DNA of 64,000 nucleotides. Origin: Tipula vernalis. Its lineage: Eukaryota; Arthropoda; Insecta; Diptera; Tipulidae. The notes beneath the pieces were generated by a model. That model was not told the origin of the DNA. It ran no database searches and was given only the letters and a program-made list of their open reading frames with translations. Each line of letters starts with the position of its first letter. The first letter of the stretch is position 1. Below, one piece after another: positions 59,088 through 64,000 of the stretch. A program made the position numbers and the translations under genes. The stretch lies in the NCBI GenBank assembly GCA_958295665.1, contig OY282558.1, positions 186,040,015-186,104,014 of the forward strand, given 5' to 3'.

Positions 59088-61767
59088 AGCTATCGAAACA
59101 ATATCAAATACACTACAACGTATTTTACAATATGCTGATGACCATACAGCCGACTTTAACTGAATCTGAGCGTGTGTTCTTTATTTCTAGCGGATTCGTC
59201 ACGAAAAACGTGTTGGCCTAGATCTGATCATTCTATTGACATTTTATGTTTTTTTAAAGCATATTTTAAAAATCAAAATCTTTAAATAATTATATTTTTC
59301 TTATTTCGTTCTGTTTTTTTGTATTGGCGGAATTTATGATTTTTTACTATGCATCGCGGGAACCCCCGGGAAATCCCGGGATTGCCTAGTTTGTATGTTG
59401 CTAGAAAAGGAATTCCACTGTCCACCCATTTCTTATTTATTTAAATGACTGCTGCAGACATTAACCGAACATAGCGGTAGAAATCTTAGTAATATTATCT
59501 TATTATAAATCAATGGTATAACTTAAGATGCCAATATGGTTGGCGAAAATATATTTTTATAACAAAAATTAAAACAAAAAGTAAAAAGTGTGTTTTCTGA
59601 AATTAAATGAAACTACATTTTTGTTTTTCCGTATATTAAACCAGAGCCTACTGTATTTAAATAAGAGCCTCCAGTATCGAGTGTATTTTTTAATAAGCTT
59701 AAAATAAAGTATATACAATTTTTTATGTACTTTAATACAATTTTTTCTTTACTATGAAACTATATGTATGAAAAAAACAAATATTTTCATTTACAATTTT
59801 AGTTTATTAGAACGATGAGCTTTTGTTTTGTTTCTATACGAAAATATTCATGAAACATGTAATTTTATTTGATTAAAAAATCGAGTCATGAAAATGTTTA
59901 TTTCTTAGTGAAAATCGTCTTCAAAAATAAGATATTTTTGAACTTTAAAATATTGTTGTTTTTGTATTATACGTCATAAACTCATAATTCGAAATTTATA
60001 AACAATACAATAATCATCTCTTTCATTGTCTCCATTCAAATTTGAATTCGAATATCTGTCTATTGTTATTTTGAATTTGCAAAGCATGCTAGATTGTTTT
60101 AATTTTTTGTTTCCTTCACGCTCATCAATTTTTTCTGTTTGGCTCTTTTTGATTTTTTTAATTTCGATTGTTGAGCGGAGACGTGTTGTGTTTTTTCTTA
60201 CCATTGGTTTTGGATGTGGACAAATAATGACCTCGTTTTCTCTTTTTAATACATATTGTTATTGTTGTAGAATGCTTTTAATTTAATTTCCCTTATTTTC
60301 TTTTGATAATTGGTGGAAAATAGGGAAATTTGAGAACCTGTGTTTTAAGTGAGTAAGAAGACATTGAGTTGTTTTTTAGTGATTTCAGAAAAAATTATTT
60401 AACTGGGGCTAACTTTTTATTTAGATTTAACGTCAATCGAAATCGCGTTTTTTCATACATACTCTATGAGAAGAATTATTTGTTAGTGTTTCTATGTCCC
60501 TTATTTTACATCAAGATGGTTCTGATTAAACAAACAAAACACCCATCGACTGCTCGATTGAAATAAAGTATGTTAGAAGAACATAATCGTTACGCTTTGC
60601 ATAAGTCAATAGAGGACAATTTACCGAAAATTAGTATAGAAACAATTAAGATGTCCCCCAAAACACTCTGCCACGCTTGAGAGGTCGCTGTAATTTCCTT
60701 TCTCGTTTGTAGTATATCCCGTAAAACAATTTTCGTCCATTGGGACGTTTCCGTCTCTAGAAGAGACGAAATATCGTGTTAGAGACAGAAATGTCCAACT
60801 CTTAAATTAAAAAAAATGTAATTCGTACTAAAATAATCGGAATTATCATTCTATTGGAAACCAGAATCAAAATAAAAATCAATTAGTAAATGAAAAATAA
60901 AACTTGAGTTAAATTAAGAATCAAAATTAAATAAATGATGAGACGACTATCAATTGAACTACTAAATACAAAATAGAGACGAAACAGACTGGCAATGGAA
61001 ATGTTAAATACGAAAGAGAGACGAAACAGAGTTATGCAATTCAAATGAAATGATTTCGACCGTAGTTTGGAATACCACTTACAAATTATAGACATTTTCG
61101 ACTTAGAATTGTTCATCGCCACTTTTAAATTTTTTTTTGCCTCAATTACAAAGCATTCGGTCGTGCGCGCAACAAGAAATTAATAATTTGTGGTTTTTAT
61201 TTTTTATTGAAACGCGTTTCTAGAAAATATTTTTTTAGTTGCCTGCCGTTGTTTTAAAAGATTTTTTTTATCTCAATAGGGAATAGAGGCGGAAAATTTT
61301 ATAACTAAAACACCCAGATATTCAGAGCTCTAATTTTTGTAATATTTCCTCTATTAGTTCCAGAGATCATAAACTGTTCCAGAAGCATAATTAAAATACC
61401 TGGATATAGAAAATTTATACTTGAACCAAAACGCAATTCTTTTAAGCGCCGCTTAATTAAAGGCAAAAGTCGCACTGTTATTTACCATGTACTGCTCCCG
61501 CAGTTCCGCAATAGATGAATGAATCTACATCAAATATTCGCATCAGTGACTGTGAAACAAATCGATAAAGGCGAATCGTCCTCTGAAAAAGTAAATACTA
61601 AAGAGTTATTAATGTGTCTGAGAACTTGGGCCTTACATAATAACTTTAAAATGTTTATTTATTTATTTTATTTAAAATGACGACTTTCAATGAAATACTA
61701 AAAAAATTTTAAAAATCATGGATATCCCCGATTACTAATAGATAGTCGCACGGTATTAAATACACCT
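59088..61767. other. No gene recognised
   Basis: AT-rich. A GC patch GGGAACCCCCGGGAAATCCC lies at about 59359. Near 60743-60796 GGACGTTTCCGTCTCT pairs with AGAGACAGAAATGTCC, with a further CGTCTCTAGAAGAGACG palindrome inside. TAAATACRAAAKAGAGACGA occurs twice about 41 bases apart near 60964 and 61005. No supported coding sequence. Confidence 0.35.
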
Positions 61768-62252
61768 ACTAACAAAACAGTTACAGATGTCAGTCCAGGA
61801 AAATATGTTCACATAGGGATGCGGTTGGCTCTAGACAGAACTCTAGGAAATATCGAACATTTACCATCGGAAATATTGATTGATTTCAATATTGATGGTT
61901 TGCCGATAAGTCTATAAGTAAAAGTATCTTTGTTATAGGCATCTATCATGGGTTTAACAAGCCTCGTCGAATTAAAAGATTTAAGTTTGGATTTCAGTAT
62001 TTTGAGAATTAAATCTCACACAGGGAAAACATTAAAAATCGAATGACCTTTCCTGAAAATAGAGCAACAAAGCGAACAGACAATTCGTTCCGTAATAAAT
62101 CTGATGAAAACCACCATAACACTACTTCCATTTTAGAAGAGCTACCCATAAACATGATAGAGCAATTTCCTTATGACGTAGTATGTTTAGGAGTAATAAA
62201 AAGATTTTTATTTGTGTGGATGGTTGGTACATCAGAATCTCTCTTGCCTTGA
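61768..62252 (+). pseudogene. CACTA (EnSpm)-like transposase fragment
   Basis: An open piece to a stop at 61917 reads DVSPGKYVHIGMRLAL ... EILIDFNIDGLPISL, matching the family phrase 'pG.Y.hfGl ... l.iniDGLP'. A second piece in another frame (62043-62252) reads ILEELPINMIEQFPYDVVCL then GVIKRFLFVW, the family phrase 'lp.dmV..FP.D.mhl.cLGV.K.ll..W'. These are parts of the transposase core of a group I place nearest EnSpm-like elements. Both flanks are degraded; no ends recognised. Confidence 0.55.
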
Positions 62253-62885
62253 TACCAGATAGATACAATTTCAATATGTTTACAGTCAATTGCACTCACA
62301 CGGCCAAGTGAATTTCAACGTAAATTGAGGCCTTTATCTGACTGAATATAGAGGCTTTTTAATATATGCTTACCAGTTTTTATTATTACACATCGCAGCT
62401 CGGCTGCTCTTCACTGACAATTTGTCGGAGAACTTGATCAACGTAAGCCAAATAATAATAAACGAATTTATGTATATTTATGATGGAGTAAAAGATTTGC
62501 TTGCACCGCGTTATTTGGTGTTCAATATGCATGCTCTTGCATATGCGAAACCTTAAATAAGTTAAGTTCATTTCCATTCGAAAGTTTCATGTTTCAAATA
62601 AAATCCTTATTACGAAAGAACATGATGGAACTTGTGCCTATTTCTCAACCAATTATTATGAAATTTGACAAGTGCGTTGGAAATGGGATTCTAAAATGAT
62701 TTTTTGATGAAGTTCTGGGATATGGCCAAGTATGATGGGACTTGCCTATTTCTCAAGCAATTATCATGAAATTCGGCTTGTTTGAATTGACACCTAACTT
62801 AACCCCAAGCTCAATACCCAAAAAATACCCAACTCAATATTCAAACCAGCATATGTACAAAATTGGTAAATATTTCTATAAGCAG
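62253..62885. other. Non-coding; 110-bp direct duplication
   Basis: CTATTTCTCAACCAATTATT (about 62639) and CTATTTCTCAAGCAATTATC (about 62746), with ATGATGGAACTTG/ATGATGGGACTTG before them, form two copies about 110 bases apart. Nothing else supported. Confidence 0.5.
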
Positions 62886-64000
62886 GTAATGGTAATGGTG
62901 ATGGTGATGGTGATGGTGATGGTGATGGTGATGGTGATGGTGATGGTGATGGTGATGGTGATGGTGATGGTGATGGTGATGGTGATGGTGATGGTGATGG
63001 TGATGGTGATGGTGATGGTGATGGTGATGGTGATGGTGATGGTGATGGTGATGGTGATGGTGATGGTGATGGTGATGGTGATGGTGATGGTGATGGTGAT
63101 GGTGATGGTGATGGTGATGGTGATGGTGATGGTGATGGTGATGGTGATGGTGATGGTGATGGTGATGGTGATGGTGATGGTGATGGTGATGGTGATGGTG
63201 ATGGTGATGGTGATGGTGATGGTGATGGTGATGGTGATGGTGATGGTGATGGTGATGGTGATGGTGATGGTGATGGTGATGGTGATGGTGATGGTGATGG
63301 TGATGGTGATGGTGATGGTGATGGTGATGGTGATGGTGATGGTGATGGTGATGGTGATGGTGATGGTGATGGTGATGGTGATGGTGATGGTGATGGTGAT
63401 GGTGATGGTGATGGTGATGGTGATGGTGATGGTGATGGTGATGGTGATGGTGATGGTGATGGTGATGGTGATGGTGATGGTGATGGTGATGGTGATGGTG
63501 ATGGTGATGGTGATGGTGATGGTGATGGTGATGGTGATGGTGATGGTTATGGTGATGGTGATGGTTATGGTGATGGTGATGGTGATGGTGATGGTGATGG
63601 TGATGGTGATGGTGATGGTGATGGTGATGGTGATGGTGATGGTGATGGTGATGGTGATGGTGATGGTGATGGTGATGGTGATGGTGATGGTGATGGTGAT
63701 GGTGATGGTGATGGTGATGGTGATGGTGATGGTGATGGTGATGGTGATGGTGATGGTGATGGTGATGGTGATGGTGATGGTGATGGTGATGGTGATGGTG
63801 ATGGTGATGGTGATGGTGATGGTGATGGTGATGGTGATGGTGATGGTGATGGTGATGGTGATGGTGATGGTGATGGTGATGGTGATGGTGATGGTGATGG
63901 TGATGGTGATGGTGATGGTGATGGTGATGGTGATGGTGATGGTGATGGTGATGGTGATGGTGATGGTGATGGTGATGGTGATGGTGATGGTGATGGTGAT
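62886..64000. repeat. GGTGAT hexanucleotide satellite, over 1.1 kb, runs off the window
   Basis: About 185 tandem GGTGAT units. The first two are GGTAAT-like; two GGTTAT variants lie at about 63545 and 63563, 18 bases apart; all others are identical. Two plus-strand frames are open throughout (Gly-Asp and Val-Met), but there is no start or gene context. The window ends within the array. Confidence 0.97.

Noticed and set aside
62886..64000. Possible Gly-Asp repeat protein
   Set aside because: Open frames are forced by the hexamer; there is no start, splice site or flanking coding sequence.

Overview
This is a window of AT-rich eukaryotic DNA, very probably from an insect and most likely a fly. 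The reasons are one gene with short introns and a Drosophila-like start context (CAAA before ATG), and a mixture of BEL/Pao, Ty3/Gypsy, I-clade LINE, hAT, Tc1/mariner and foldback elements. I see no bacterial operons, CRISPR arrays, tRNA or rRNA genes.

Layout. At 850-3943 (minus strand) lies a complete five-exon gene for a P-protein/OCA2-type membrane transporter (hoepel family), 839 residues when spliced. At 6106-14221 is a decayed hAT transposon with matching ends and a near-perfect 8-bp target duplication; a damaged Ty3/Gypsy element sits just inside its left end. From about 16.7 to 20.2 kb there are old duplicated blocks, a long hairpin and a foldback element (18281-19605). At 20.7-22.1 kb are remains of a transposon-like protein family I cannot name. 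At 23.3-28.0 kb is an I-clade LINE with all domains recognisable but several frameshifts. At 29.8-33.1 kb are a Tc1/mariner relic, a small hairpin, a BEL/Pao relic and an 18-bp minisatellite. At 36271-37311 is another foldback element.

The most striking structure is at 39945-48945: two inverted arms of about 14 tandem 172-bp satellite units each enclose a 4-kb core. The core encodes a two-ORF, apparently intact protein set: a zinc-binding N-terminal ORF, overlapping by ATGA with a 697-residue protein that combines a MULE-like D-D-E transposase core, a Ulp1-type SUMO protease and a C-terminal PHD finger. It looks like a large FB/NOF- or Tetris-like composite transposon that carries its own satellite arms.

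Right of it are one exon of a pancreatic-lipase-family gene (49451-49664), a retroposed 732-bp sequence with a 13-bp target duplication, several palindromic MITE-like elements (one with TTAA duplications), a long relic (56029-59087) of an unclassified transposon protein with a probable FEN/PIN-like nuclease end, a CACTA-like transposase fragment, and a GGTGAT hexanucleotide satellite of more than 1.1 kb that runs off the window.

Only the P-protein gene and the core of the satellite-armed element look intact; nearly everything else is mobile DNA in stages of decay.
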